Part shown: piece after piece, positions 47,133-54,803 of the stretch | Layout: each line of letters opens with the position of its first letter | Numbering within the stretch: the stretch's first letter is position 1 | From: Streptomyces tuirus | GTDB taxonomy: Bacteria > Actinomycetota > Actinomycetes > Streptomycetales > Streptomycetaceae | Direction: 5' to 3' | Assembly: GCA_018195615.1 (NCBI GenBank) | Contig: JAGTPG010000002.1 | Coordinates: 3,414,501 to 3,478,500 of the forward strand | Length of the DNA: 64,000 nucleotides | Notes under the pieces: model-generated | Database searches by the model: none | What the model saw: only the letters and a program-made list of their open reading frames with translations | What the model was told of the DNA's origin: nothing | Made by a program: the position numbers and the translations under genes

Positions 47133-48389
47133 CTACCACCAGTCGAAGCGGAGGCAGAGCTTCCCGCCGAGCCACTCCTCCACCCAACTGCCCAGATCCA
47201 GTGGCGTGCAGTCCGCAGGGGGCGGCGGTGTGCTGGGCGGCGTCGGTTTCGGCGTGGGCGTGACGGGCGTGGTCGCCTCGTCGGTGCGGCCGAAGAGGGC
47301 GGACCGGTAGAGGTGGGCCGACTTCGGGTTGGCCCCGCATTGCCACACACCGTGCGGGCAGTAGTCGGTCAGCGTGTTGTAGAGCGGTTTGTGCTCCTCC
47401 ATCCAGGCGAGCATCCTCCGCATGTACTCGGCATTGTCACCGTTGCGGAAGAGCCCCCATTCCGGATAGGAAATGGGTTTGCCGTGAGCCTTCGCGAAAT
47501 CCACGTGGGCCTGCAGCCCGTAGGGCTCTCGCACCTGTTGGTCGAACGACATCCCGGTCGGCTGGTCATAGGAATCCATGCCAATGATGTCGACCGTGTC
47601 GTCGCCCGGATAGCATTTCGTCCAGGGAACGGCGTCGTGGCCACGGCTCGGCGTGAAATCGAACCGAAACTTCTGGCCCGGCACGGAACGCATGGTGGTG
47701 ACGATTCTGTTCCAGTACTTCTTCCAGGCCTCCGGGTCCGGCCCACAACGATGGGTGTACGTGGTGCCGTTCATTTCCCAGCCGAGCACGAGAATGGTGT
47801 CCGGCACCTTCAGCTCCACCAGCCGCTCGGCGAGGACCCGGAAGTGGTGATCGAACTCGCCGGCCGCGCCCTGCCGCAGCAGCCGCCGGACCTCGCTGTC
47901 CGGGACGCCCTCCTCGTTGCGCTCCTGCATGGGGACGTTGAGGACCAGCATCCGGTCGGGCTTCTTGTTGCGCCAGCGCGCCCACACCTCCAGGAAGTCG
48001 GCGGAACCTTCGATGTCGCGCCAGCGGTGGCCCGGCAGATAGGTGTGGCCGGCGCGCAGCTCCGCACCGCCCAGCCAGTGGCTGAACAGGGGCATCCGGG
48101 CCACGCCACGGGCGTCGGACTTGAGGAAGACCCCGACGGCCGGGGCTTCCTGGCCCGCCGCCGGGGTGGTGGCCGGTGCCGGTGCCGAGGGCAGGGGGAC
48201 GGCCGGAGGCGTGAGGGCCGAGGGCGTGACCGTCGGCGCCGGCGGGGTCGGCGCCGGAGCCCGGGGATCGGCGGCTCGCGCCACCCCCACCCCCGCCGCG
48301 AGGCCGGACGCCAGGGCGGCCGTCGCGGTGACCGCTGCCACGCCCACGGCCAGCCGACGGACCCCGGCCCGCTTGTGCTGTGGGGCCAT
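47133..48389 (-). CDS. Secreted GH26-type endo-glycosidase
   Basis: A 418-aa secreted protein. Signal peptide ends near ARAA (about 40); a Pro/Thr/Ala linker to about 80; the (beta/alpha)8 domain from GVFLKSDARG. Acid/base Glu205 in GWEMNG and nucleophile Glu310 in ISYPEWG are those of family 26 mannanases/xylanases. A Pro-rich linker and a short C-terminal Cys-containing module (CTPLDLGSWVEEWLGGKLCLRFDWW) end the protein. GAAAGGAG precedes the ATG. Convergent with the exopolysaccharide operon; it probably trims or releases the polymer made there. Confidence 0.87.
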   Translation of the reverse strand: MAPQHKRAGVRRLAVGVAAVTATAALASGLAAGVGVARAADPRAPAPTPPAPTVTPSALTPPAVPLPSAPAPATTPAAGQEAPAVGVFLKSDARGVARMPLFSHWLGGAELRAGHTYLPGHRWRDIEGSADFLEVWARWRNKKPDRMLVLNVPMQERNEEGVPDSEVRRLLRQGAAGEFDHHFRVLAERLVELKVPDTILVLGWEMNGTTYTHRCGPDPEAWKKYWNRIVTTMRSVPGQKFRFDFTPSRGHDAVPWTKCYPGDDTVDIIGMDSYDQPTGMSFDQQVREPYGLQAHVDFAKAHGKPISYPEWGLFRNGDNAEYMRRMLAWMEEHKPLYNTLTDYCPHGVWQCGANPKSAHLYRSALFGRTDEATTPVTPTPKPTPPSTPPPPADCTPLDLGSWVEEWLGGKLCLRFDWW

Positions 48390-48558
48390 GCCTGCTCCTT
48401 TCTTCGCTCTCGTCCGGACTACTGCAGCGTTTTTCCTTATTGACGGGCAATCATATGAAAGTCAGTCACAGAAAAGCCCAGGGCGCCACTGCCGTTGCGG
48501 CTTTCGAGTGCTGGGCTCGCCCGTGCGGGTGAGCCGATCGCAGAGAAAGAGAGAATTC

Positions 48559-49824
48559 GTGTCGCTGCTCGACACCCGCGTCCCCGCTGTTGTGCTGCGG
48601 ATCGACCGGAACCCCTTTCACCACGGAACGCTGGGAGCCGCGCGTTCGCTCGGCAGGGCGGGAGTGGAGGTACACGTCGTCGCGGATTGCGCGGGAAGTC
48701 CCGTCGGCGCGTCACGTTATGTGAGCCACCTGCATCCCCCACCACTCCCGGGCGCGTCCCCGGACGACATCCTCACGGTGCTGCGCGGTGTGGCCGACCG
48801 GATCGCCCGCCCCGCCGTCCTGGTGCCCATGGACGACGCGAGCGCCATCGCCGTGAGCCGGATGCGGGACGACCTCGCGCCCTCCTACCTGCTGCCGGCG
48901 ATGCCGGGCACGCTGGCCGAACGCGTGGCCGACAAGGCGGAACTGGCCTCCGTGTGCGCGTCCGCCGACGTCCCGCACCCGACGACGCTGGTCCCGGACA
49001 GTCCGGCGGAGGTCGCCGACGCCATGCGGCGGCTCGGGCTGCCGGTGGTGGCGAAGTGGAGCCGGCCCTGGCTGCTGCCCTCCGACAGCGGCCTGCGCAG
49101 CACGCTGCTGGTGCGCTCCGTGCAGCAGGCCCGGGAGCTGTTCCTGCGCACCGGGGAAGCGGGCAGCCGGCTGCTGCTCCAGGCGTATCTGGCACCGGGG
49201 CCGGACCGGGACTGGTTCTTCCACGGCTACGCCGACCGCTCGGGCACCCTGCGCGCGGGCGGGCCGGGCCGCAAGCAGCTGGCCTGGCCGCGAGGGGCGG
49301 GACTGACCGCGGTCGGCTGCTGGACGCCCAACGCACAGGTGCGGGCGCTGGCCGAGCGGCTCACCGACGAGCTGGGCTACCGGGGCATCTTCGACCTCGA
49401 CTTCCGCCGCTGCGGCACGACGGGCCGCTACCACCTGCTCGACTTCAACCCGCGCACCGGCGCCCAGTTCCGGCTGTTCGCCGACAGCACAGGGCTGGAC
49501 GTCGTGCGGGCCCTCCACCTGGACCTGACGGGGCGTCCACTGCCGGACGCGGTCCCGATGACCGGGCGGACGTTCGTGGTGGAGAACTACGCGCCGCTGG
49601 CCGCGCTGCGTGCGGCGCCGGGCGGGCGCGAACTGGCCTGGCACGCCGCGGACGACCGCTCCCCGGGACGGGTCATGTGGGCGCTGTGGTGCCGCCACGT
49701 GTCCCGCCGGCTGCGTGAGCGGCTGGGCACCCCGGCGGTGGCCTCGACGGCAACGCCGGCACCACGGCTGATTCCCCGGGCGGCCTCACCCTCCCTGACC
49801 GACAACGAGAAAGCGAGCAGTTGA
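48559..49824 (+). CDS. ATP-grasp carboxylate ligase
   Basis: A 421-aa ATP-grasp protein from GTG 48559. The N-terminal pre-ATP domain (AVVLRIDRNPFHHGTLGAARSLGRAGVEVHVV) is like PurK/D-aspartate ligases. The core follows: VPMDDASAIAV, LPVVAKWSRPWLLP (ATP-binding Lys), LLQAYLAPGPDRDWFFHGYAD, and metal site GIFDLDFRR...YHLLDFNPRTGAQFRLF. It would form an amide or peptide bond from a carboxylate and amine via acyl phosphate. It overlaps the flavoprotein gene (TGATG), so the two act together. Substrates are unknown; amino-acid decoration of the polymer is one possibility. Confidence 0.85.
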   Translation: MSLLDTRVPAVVLRIDRNPFHHGTLGAARSLGRAGVEVHVVADCAGSPVGASRYVSHLHPPPLPGASPDDILTVLRGVADRIARPAVLVPMDDASAIAVSRMRDDLAPSYLLPAMPGTLAERVADKAELASVCASADVPHPTTLVPDSPAEVADAMRRLGLPVVAKWSRPWLLPSDSGLRSTLLVRSVQQARELFLRTGEAGSRLLLQAYLAPGPDRDWFFHGYADRSGTLRAGGPGRKQLAWPRGAGLTAVGCWTPNAQVRALAERLTDELGYRGIFDLDFRRCGTTGRYHLLDFNPRTGAQFRLFADSTGLDVVRALHLDLTGRPLPDAVPMTGRTFVVENYAPLAALRAAPGGRELAWHAADDRSPGRVMWALWCRHVSRRLRERLGTPAVASTATPAPRLIPRAASPSLTDNEKASS

Positions 49825-51092
49825 TGGTGTACGACCTTCTGGTGGTGGGCGCAGGCCCGTACGGCCTGTCGATCGCGTCCCACGCCGCGGCCGCCGGGCT
49901 GAACCTGCGCGTGTTCGGCCGGCCCATGGCGTCCTGGCGGGACAACATGCCCCGCGGCATGTTCCTGAAGTCGGAACCGTGGGCGTCCAACCTCTCCGAC
50001 CCGGACGGGCGCTGGCGTCTGGACGTCTACTGTGCGGAGCACGGCCTGACGGCACGTCACGCGAAGCCGATTCCCGTCGAGGCGTTCGCTGAGTACGGCC
50101 TGTGGTTCGCGCGCCACGCCGTGCCGGAGGTGGACGAGCGCATGGTGACCCGGGTGGCGGCCGGGCCCGGCGGTTTCACGGCGATCACCGAGGACGGCGA
50201 GGAGGTGCACGCGCGGACGGTGGCCCTGGCGGTCGGTGTGATGCCGTTCGTCGAGGTACCGCAGGCCCTGCGCGGGCTGCACCCCGCGCTGGTGACGCAC
50301 AGCAGCCACCACAGCGACCTCGACCGCTTCCGCGGCAAGGACGTCACGGTCATCGGCGGCGGCCAGGCGGCCCTGGAGACCGCGGCGCTGCTCGCGGAAC
50401 AGGGCACGACCGTACGGGTGCTGGCGCGGGCGGACCGGCTGGTGTGGAACGATGTGCCGCCGCCCTGGGAGCGCCCCTGGTGGCAGTCGGTGCGCTCCCC
50501 GCACAGCGGCCTCGGCCCCGGGTGGAAGAACTGGTTCTACTCCGAGCGGCCCAACCTCTTCCGGCGTCTGCCGGAGCCGACCCGGGCACGCATCGCGACC
50601 ACGGCGCTGGGGCCGGCGGGCGCGTGGTGGGTGCGGGACCGGGTGGAGGGCGTGGTGGAGCTGCTGCCCGGCCATGAGGTCAGCGCGGCCGGTGCGGTGC
50701 CGGGCGGGGTACGGCTGGACACGGTGAGCCGCGCGGGTGCCCTGCGCAGCCTGGAGACCGAGCACGTCATCGCCGCGACGGGGTTCCGGGCGCGCTGCGA
50801 CCGGCTCGGAATGCTCTCCGGTGAGCTGCGCGGAGCGCTGGCGACACTGCCCGACGGCTCCCCGGCGGTCGGGCACGGTTTCGAGTCCTCGCACCCCGGC
50901 CTGTTCCTGGCGGGCCTGCTGACGGCCTCCGGCTTCGGCCCGGCCATGCGTTTCGTCCAGGGCGCGTCCTTCACGGCGTCGACACTCGTGCGAGGCGTAC
51001 GCCGCAGGCTCGGGGCGATGCCCGCGAGCGGCACCGTCCCCGCACCGGTGACCGGCGGCCGGAGCGAGTCGCCGTCGCCGGTACGCCGCTGA
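49824..51092 (+). CDS. FAD/NAD(P)-dependent oxidoreductase (N-hydroxylase/FMO-like)
   Basis: A 422-aa flavoprotein. FAD dinucleotide fold at the N-terminus (DLLVVGAGPYGLSIASHAAAAG), an aromatic MPRGMFLKSEPWASNL segment seen in lysine/ornithine-hydroxylase relatives, a NAD(P) fold (VTVIGGGQAALETAALLAEQG), and ATGF in the C-terminal part (EHVIAATGFRARCDRLG). Final GLFLAGLLTASGFGPAMRFVQGASF closes the FAD site. It is coupled to the ATP-grasp gene by a TGATG overlap. It may oxidise the amine or carboxylate partner of the ligase; the product is not predictable from sequence. A strong terminator follows. Confidence 0.85.
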   Translation: MVYDLLVVGAGPYGLSIASHAAAAGLNLRVFGRPMASWRDNMPRGMFLKSEPWASNLSDPDGRWRLDVYCAEHGLTARHAKPIPVEAFAEYGLWFARHAVPEVDERMVTRVAAGPGGFTAITEDGEEVHARTVALAVGVMPFVEVPQALRGLHPALVTHSSHHSDLDRFRGKDVTVIGGGQAALETAALLAEQGTTVRVLARADRLVWNDVPPPWERPWWQSVRSPHSGLGPGWKNWFYSERPNLFRRLPEPTRARIATTALGPAGAWWVRDRVEGVVELLPGHEVSAAGAVPGGVRLDTVSRAGALRSLETEHVIAATGFRARCDRLGMLSGELRGALATLPDGSPAVGHGFESSHPGLFLAGLLTASGFGPAMRFVQGASFTASTLVRGVRRRLGAMPASGTVPAPVTGGRSESPSPVRR

Positions 51093-51108
51093 GGCGGTCC
51101 GGCGTCGC

Positions 51109-51144
51109 GGGGCCGCTGACGGCGAGAGAGCCGTCAGCGGCCCC
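51109..51144 (+). terminator. Terminator after the flavoprotein gene
   Basis: GGGGCCGCTGACGGC / GCCGTCAGCGGCCCC, a perfect 15-bp stem with loop GAGAGA, 16 bases past the stop. The following 230 bases hold no gene; a smaller CACCCCCC/GGGGGGTG hairpin is at about 51178-51207. Confidence 0.92.
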
Positions 51145-51373
51145 GTCCTGCGCCGTCGGCGGGTTCACAACCGCTGACACCCCCCGGACCGTGGTCGACG
51201 GGGGGTGCGGGTCGTGCTGTCCCGGAGGGCCAGGGGCCTGTGGCCGGGACCGTGGAGGGGTGGGGCGACGGTCGTGCGGGAGTCGCGCCGCCGACCGGCC
51301 CGAACGGCGGTCGGTCCCCGGACCGACTGGGGCTGCCTCGGGTGGTGGCAGGCGCCGGTCCGGGGTGGGGTGC

Positions 51374-51402
51374 GGGTGCCGGACGGGTCACGTCCGGCAC
51401 CC
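51374..51402 (-). terminator. Terminator of long chaplin gene
   Basis: GGGTGCCGGACG / CGTCCGGCACCC, a perfect 12-bp stem with five-base loop, beginning eight bases beyond the chaplin stop on the minus strand. Confidence 0.88.
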
Positions 51403-51409
51403 GGTGCGG

Positions 51410-52132
51410 CTAGCGGGACCAGGTGGTGCGGCCGCGGCGGTACAGCACCACGCCGCCGGCCATCAGGGCGGCGCTGGCGGCCGAGGCGGCCACCAGGGCC
51501 TCGCTGCCGGTCTCGGCCAGCTGGGGCAGCGGGCCGGTCTCCTCCTCTTCCGAGGTGGACGACGTCTCGCTCTCCTTCTCGGGCGCGAGCGGGGAGTCCG
51601 GCTTCTCCTCGTCGTGCGGGGTGGGACGCTCCTTGGCGGGGGGCGTCCGGTCCTGCTCCTCGCCCGGCTTCGAGCTGTCGTCGTCCTCGTGGCCGTAACC
51701 GCCGCCGTACGAGCCGTTGTGGCAGGAGTTCTCGGACGACTCGTTGAACAGCGCGAGTCCGTCGACGCTGTTGCCGCACGCGTTCACCGGCGCGTCGACC
51801 GGCAACTGCACGATGTTCCCGGACCCCACGCCCGGGGACCCCTTCGCGATCGCCGACGCCTCCACGCCGGAGCCGCCCTTCGACTTGTACGAGGTGTTGC
51901 CGCAGGCGTTGCCGAACGACTCGTTGAGTGCCGCGAGCACGTCGACGGTGTTGCCGCACAGGTTGACCGGCGCGTCGATCGGCACCTGCACGGTGTTCCC
52001 GGACAGAACACCGGGAGAGTCCTTCGCCACTCCCGACGCGTCGGAGTCAGCGAGGGCGGGGCTGCCGTACAGGGACAGAATCCCCGTGGCGGCGGCCGCC
52101 GCGAACGCTCCCTTGCTCAGGGTCTGTCGCAT
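51410..52132 (-). CDS. Long chaplin, two chaplin domains, LAETG sortase signal
   Basis: A 240-aa preprotein. Signal peptide to about residue 28 (SPALA), chaplin domain 1 (SPGVLSGNTVQVPIDAPVNLCGN..., Cys59/Cys77), domain 2 (SPGVGSGNIVQLPVDAPVNACGN..., Cys119/Cys137), an acidic Pro/Glu/Ser wall-spanning linker (about 145-200), LAETG at 205-209, a hydrophobic helix and RRGR tail. This is the ChpA/B/C architecture: covalently wall-anchored chaplin that organises the short ones into the aerial-hyphal fibre layer. AGGAGG precedes the ATG. It flanks the polysaccharide locus. Confidence 0.94.
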   Translation of the reverse strand: MRQTLSKGAFAAAAATGILSLYGSPALADSDASGVAKDSPGVLSGNTVQVPIDAPVNLCGNTVDVLAALNESFGNACGNTSYKSKGGSGVEASAIAKGSPGVGSGNIVQLPVDAPVNACGNSVDGLALFNESSENSCHNGSYGGGYGHEDDDSSKPGEEQDRTPPAKERPTPHDEEKPDSPLAPEKESETSSTSEEEETGPLPQLAETGSEALVAASAASAALMAGGVVLYRRGRTTWSR

Positions 52133-52284
52133 TGAGTTGTCCTCCTGCTTGAAGAAGAAGAATCGGGGCAGCCGGCCTCGGAACGGAGATCCGCAAGGCT
52201 GGCTCGCGCCAGCGCCGCATGCTCCACTGCCTCATCAACCTGGTGCAGGGGATTGGTTCTGCGGTTTCACCCGGTTGGCCCGCG

Positions 52285-53788
52285 TCACTGTGCCTGTTCG
52301 ATGGCCTCGGCGAGTTCGTCCACCGCCCCGTCCTCCGTGGTCCGGGCCAACGCCCGGGCGCGGTCGGCGAGCTCCGCGAAGTCGCCCGGGGATCCGGGGA
52401 GGCTGCCGTAGCGGTCGTCTCCCGAGCGGAGGGCATCGGCGAAGTAGGCGGCCACCGCGGTGACCTGGAAGCGGCTGGGGCGGCACGCAGGGAGTCGTGG
52501 AGGGCGTCGGTCTCGAGGTCGGCGGACTCCTCGTGGGGGTCACGGGTGTCCGGGTCGAGCCAGCGGACGGTGGCGGTGGCGAGGTGGCCTTCGGCGCCCG
52601 GCTCGGTGCGGACGGCGTACAGGGCGGTGACGGTGTGGCCGGGGCCGACCTCACCGCCGTCCACGCGGTCGTCGCGGAAGTCCTCGTCGGCGACGCGGCG
52701 GTTGTCGTAGCCGACCAGGCGGAACTCCTCGACCGTCTCCGGGTCGAAGGCGACCTGGGCCTTGGCGTCGCGGGCGGTGAGGTCGATGTTGCGCGGGAGT
52801 TCCTCGCAGAAGACCTTGCGGGCCTCGTCCTCGTCTGAGACGTACACGGTGTGGCCGTCGCCCCGGTCGGCGAGGCGCTCCATCAGCGCGTCGCCGTAGT
52901 CGCTGCCGACACCGACGCCGAAGAGGGTGATGCCGTGCTCGCGGCGTTCGCCGGAGATCCGCTCCAGGATCGTGTCGGCGTCGGTGTCGCCGGTGTTGGC
53001 GAGGGCGTCGGAGACGAGGACGACCCGGTTGGTGGCGCCCTCGCGCAGGCCCTCGACGGCGGTGGCGTAGCCGGTCTCGACGCCCGCGCCGAGGTTGGTC
53101 GAGGACTCGGTGTCCAGCTCGGCGATGGCGTCGTGGATCTCGTCGCGGTTGCCGTCGAGGCGGGTCATGGGCAGGACGGTCTCGGCCTCGTCGCTGAAGG
53201 TGACGAGGGCGACGGAGTCGTCGTCGCGCAGCCGGTCCGTCATCACCGCGAGGGACTCCTGGGCGAGGTCCAGGCGGCCCGGTTCGGCCATCGAGCCGGA
53301 GACGTCGATGACGAAGGTGAGGGCGGCGGGCGGGCGTTCGCCGGTGCGTTCCGTGCCGCGGGTGGCGAGGCCTACGCGGACCAGGGACCAGTCCTCGTCG
53401 TCGGTGCGGGCGCCGTCGACGGTGACCGAGAAGCCGTCGCCGGCGGGGCGTTCGTAGTCCTGGCGGAAGCTGTTGACGAACTCCTCGGGCCGGACCGTCG
53501 ACGGGTCGGGGAGCCGGCCGTCGGTGAGGGAGCGGCGGGCGTAGTCGTAGGAGGCGGTGTCGACGTCGAGGGCGAAGGTGGAGAGGTGGTCGGGGTCTTC
53601 ACGGCGGTGGTCCTGCTCGCTCGTGCGGTGCTCGTCGCCGGGTGCGGGCGCGGGCAGGCCCGCGCTGTGGTCGCCGCGGTCGGCCTTGCTGCCCTCCCCG
53701 AGTCGGCGCCCCCGCTGCACGCGGTGAGCAGCAGTCCGCTCGCCGCCGTGAGTGCGAGCAGCAGTGTGCGTGTCCGGTACCGCTCCAT
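52285..53788 (-). CDS. YfbK-like VWA lipoprotein (two frameshifts)
   Basis: About 501 aa. Lipoprotein signal RTLLLALTAASGLLLTAC-S (lipobox LTAC). Then a YfbK N-terminal domain (FALDVDTASYDYARRSLTDGRLPDPSTVRPEEFVNSF), a VWA domain with MIDAS DVSGS and LVSDALANTG, and a DUF3520-like C-terminal domain (HTVTALYAVRTEPGAEGHLATATVRW...). Breaks at CCCC 53696-53699 (restores SGEGSKADRGDH) and GGGG 52477-52480; corrected, the protein ends ELAEAIEQAQ with the stop at 52285. It is exposed on the outer face of the membrane. Role unknown. Confidence 0.82.
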
Positions 53789-53936
53789 CGTCCGTACCCC
53801 CTGGGTCCGTTGGCATCGGCTTCTTGCGACTGTGACGGCGCCAGGGGGCGGAACGTGCGGTACGGAGCGTTGCGGAAGCGTCTCGAAGCGGCCACGGGGG
53901 CGGCCCGTCGAGACCGGTGGGTGATCCTCCGTTGAC

Positions 53937-54803
53937 CTAGGAGACGATGTCCTTGCGGGCGAAACCGCGGAAGGCCAGCGCGAACAGCACGAGCGCGTAC
54001 GTTACCGAAATCGACGTGCCCTGGATCATGTCCGACCACTCCAGCTGGGGCCGGACGGCGTCGAGCCAGGCGTACTGCCAGTGCGCGGGCAGGAAGTCGC
54101 GCCAGTCGCCGAGGGCCGTCACCTCGTCGAGGACGCTGCCGATGATGGTCAGGAACACCGCGCCGCCGACCGCGCCGAGCGGGGCGTCGGTCCGGGTCGA
54201 CAGGTAGAAGGCGAGGGCCGCCGTGACCAGTTGGGACACCATGATGTATGCGACGACGATCAGCAGCCGCTGGGCCGCGGTGCCGGTGGGCAGGGTGCCG
54301 CCGGTGGGCAGCTGGAGCGGGCCCCAGCCGTAGGCGGCGGTGCCGACCACCAGGGCGACGACCGGGAGCAGGACGAGCGCGGCCAGGCTGAGGCTGAGTC
54401 CGACGGCCAGTTTGGACCACAGCAGCCGGGCCCGGGGCACGGGTGCCGCGAGCAGGTAGCGCAGGGACGACCAGCTCGCCTCCGAGGCGACCGTGTCGCC
54501 GCAGAACAGGGCGACGGGGATGACGAGCAGGAAGCCGGCGCCGGAGAAGAGGTTGACCGCGGCGAAGTTCGCCCCGGACGCGGTCGCCGTGTCCATCAGG
54601 TTGAGGCGGTTGTTGTTGCCGCCCGGGTCGCCGCCGACCTGGAAGGCGATGAGCAGGATGATCGGCAGGGCGAACAGGACGCCGCCCATGACCATCGTGC
54701 GGCGCCGCTTCAGCTGCCGGACCAGCTCGATGCGGAAGGGCAGGGTGCGGCCCGCGCGGTAGCCGTCGGCGACCTCGACGGGCGGCTCGGCGAGCTTGCT
54801 CAT
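53937..54803 (-). CDS. ABC-2 type transporter permease
   Basis: A 288-aa membrane protein with six hydrophobic helices (VMGGVLFALPIILLIAF; FAAVNLFSGAGFLLVIPVALFCGDTVASEAS; ...; VTYALVLFALAFRGFARKDIVS). The GDTVASEASWSSLRYLLAAPVPRARLLWSK block is the coupling region of ABC-2 permeases. Its start overlaps the stop of the hydrolase-ATPase gene by four bases, so the two form one exporter. The N-terminus is cytosolic. Substrate unknown. Confidence 0.87.
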   Translation of the reverse strand: MSKLAEPPVEVADGYRAGRTLPFRIELVRQLKRRRTMVMGGVLFALPIILLIAFQVGGDPGGNNNRLNLMDTATASGANFAAVNLFSGAGFLLVIPVALFCGDTVASEASWSSLRYLLAAPVPRARLLWSKLAVGLSLSLAALVLLPVVALVVGTAAYGWGPLQLPTGGTLPTGTAAQRLLIVVAYIMVSQLVTAALAFYLSTRTDAPLGAVGGAVFLTIIGSVLDEVTALGDWRDFLPAHWQYAWLDAVRPQLEWSDMIQGTSISVTYALVLFALAFRGFARKDIVS

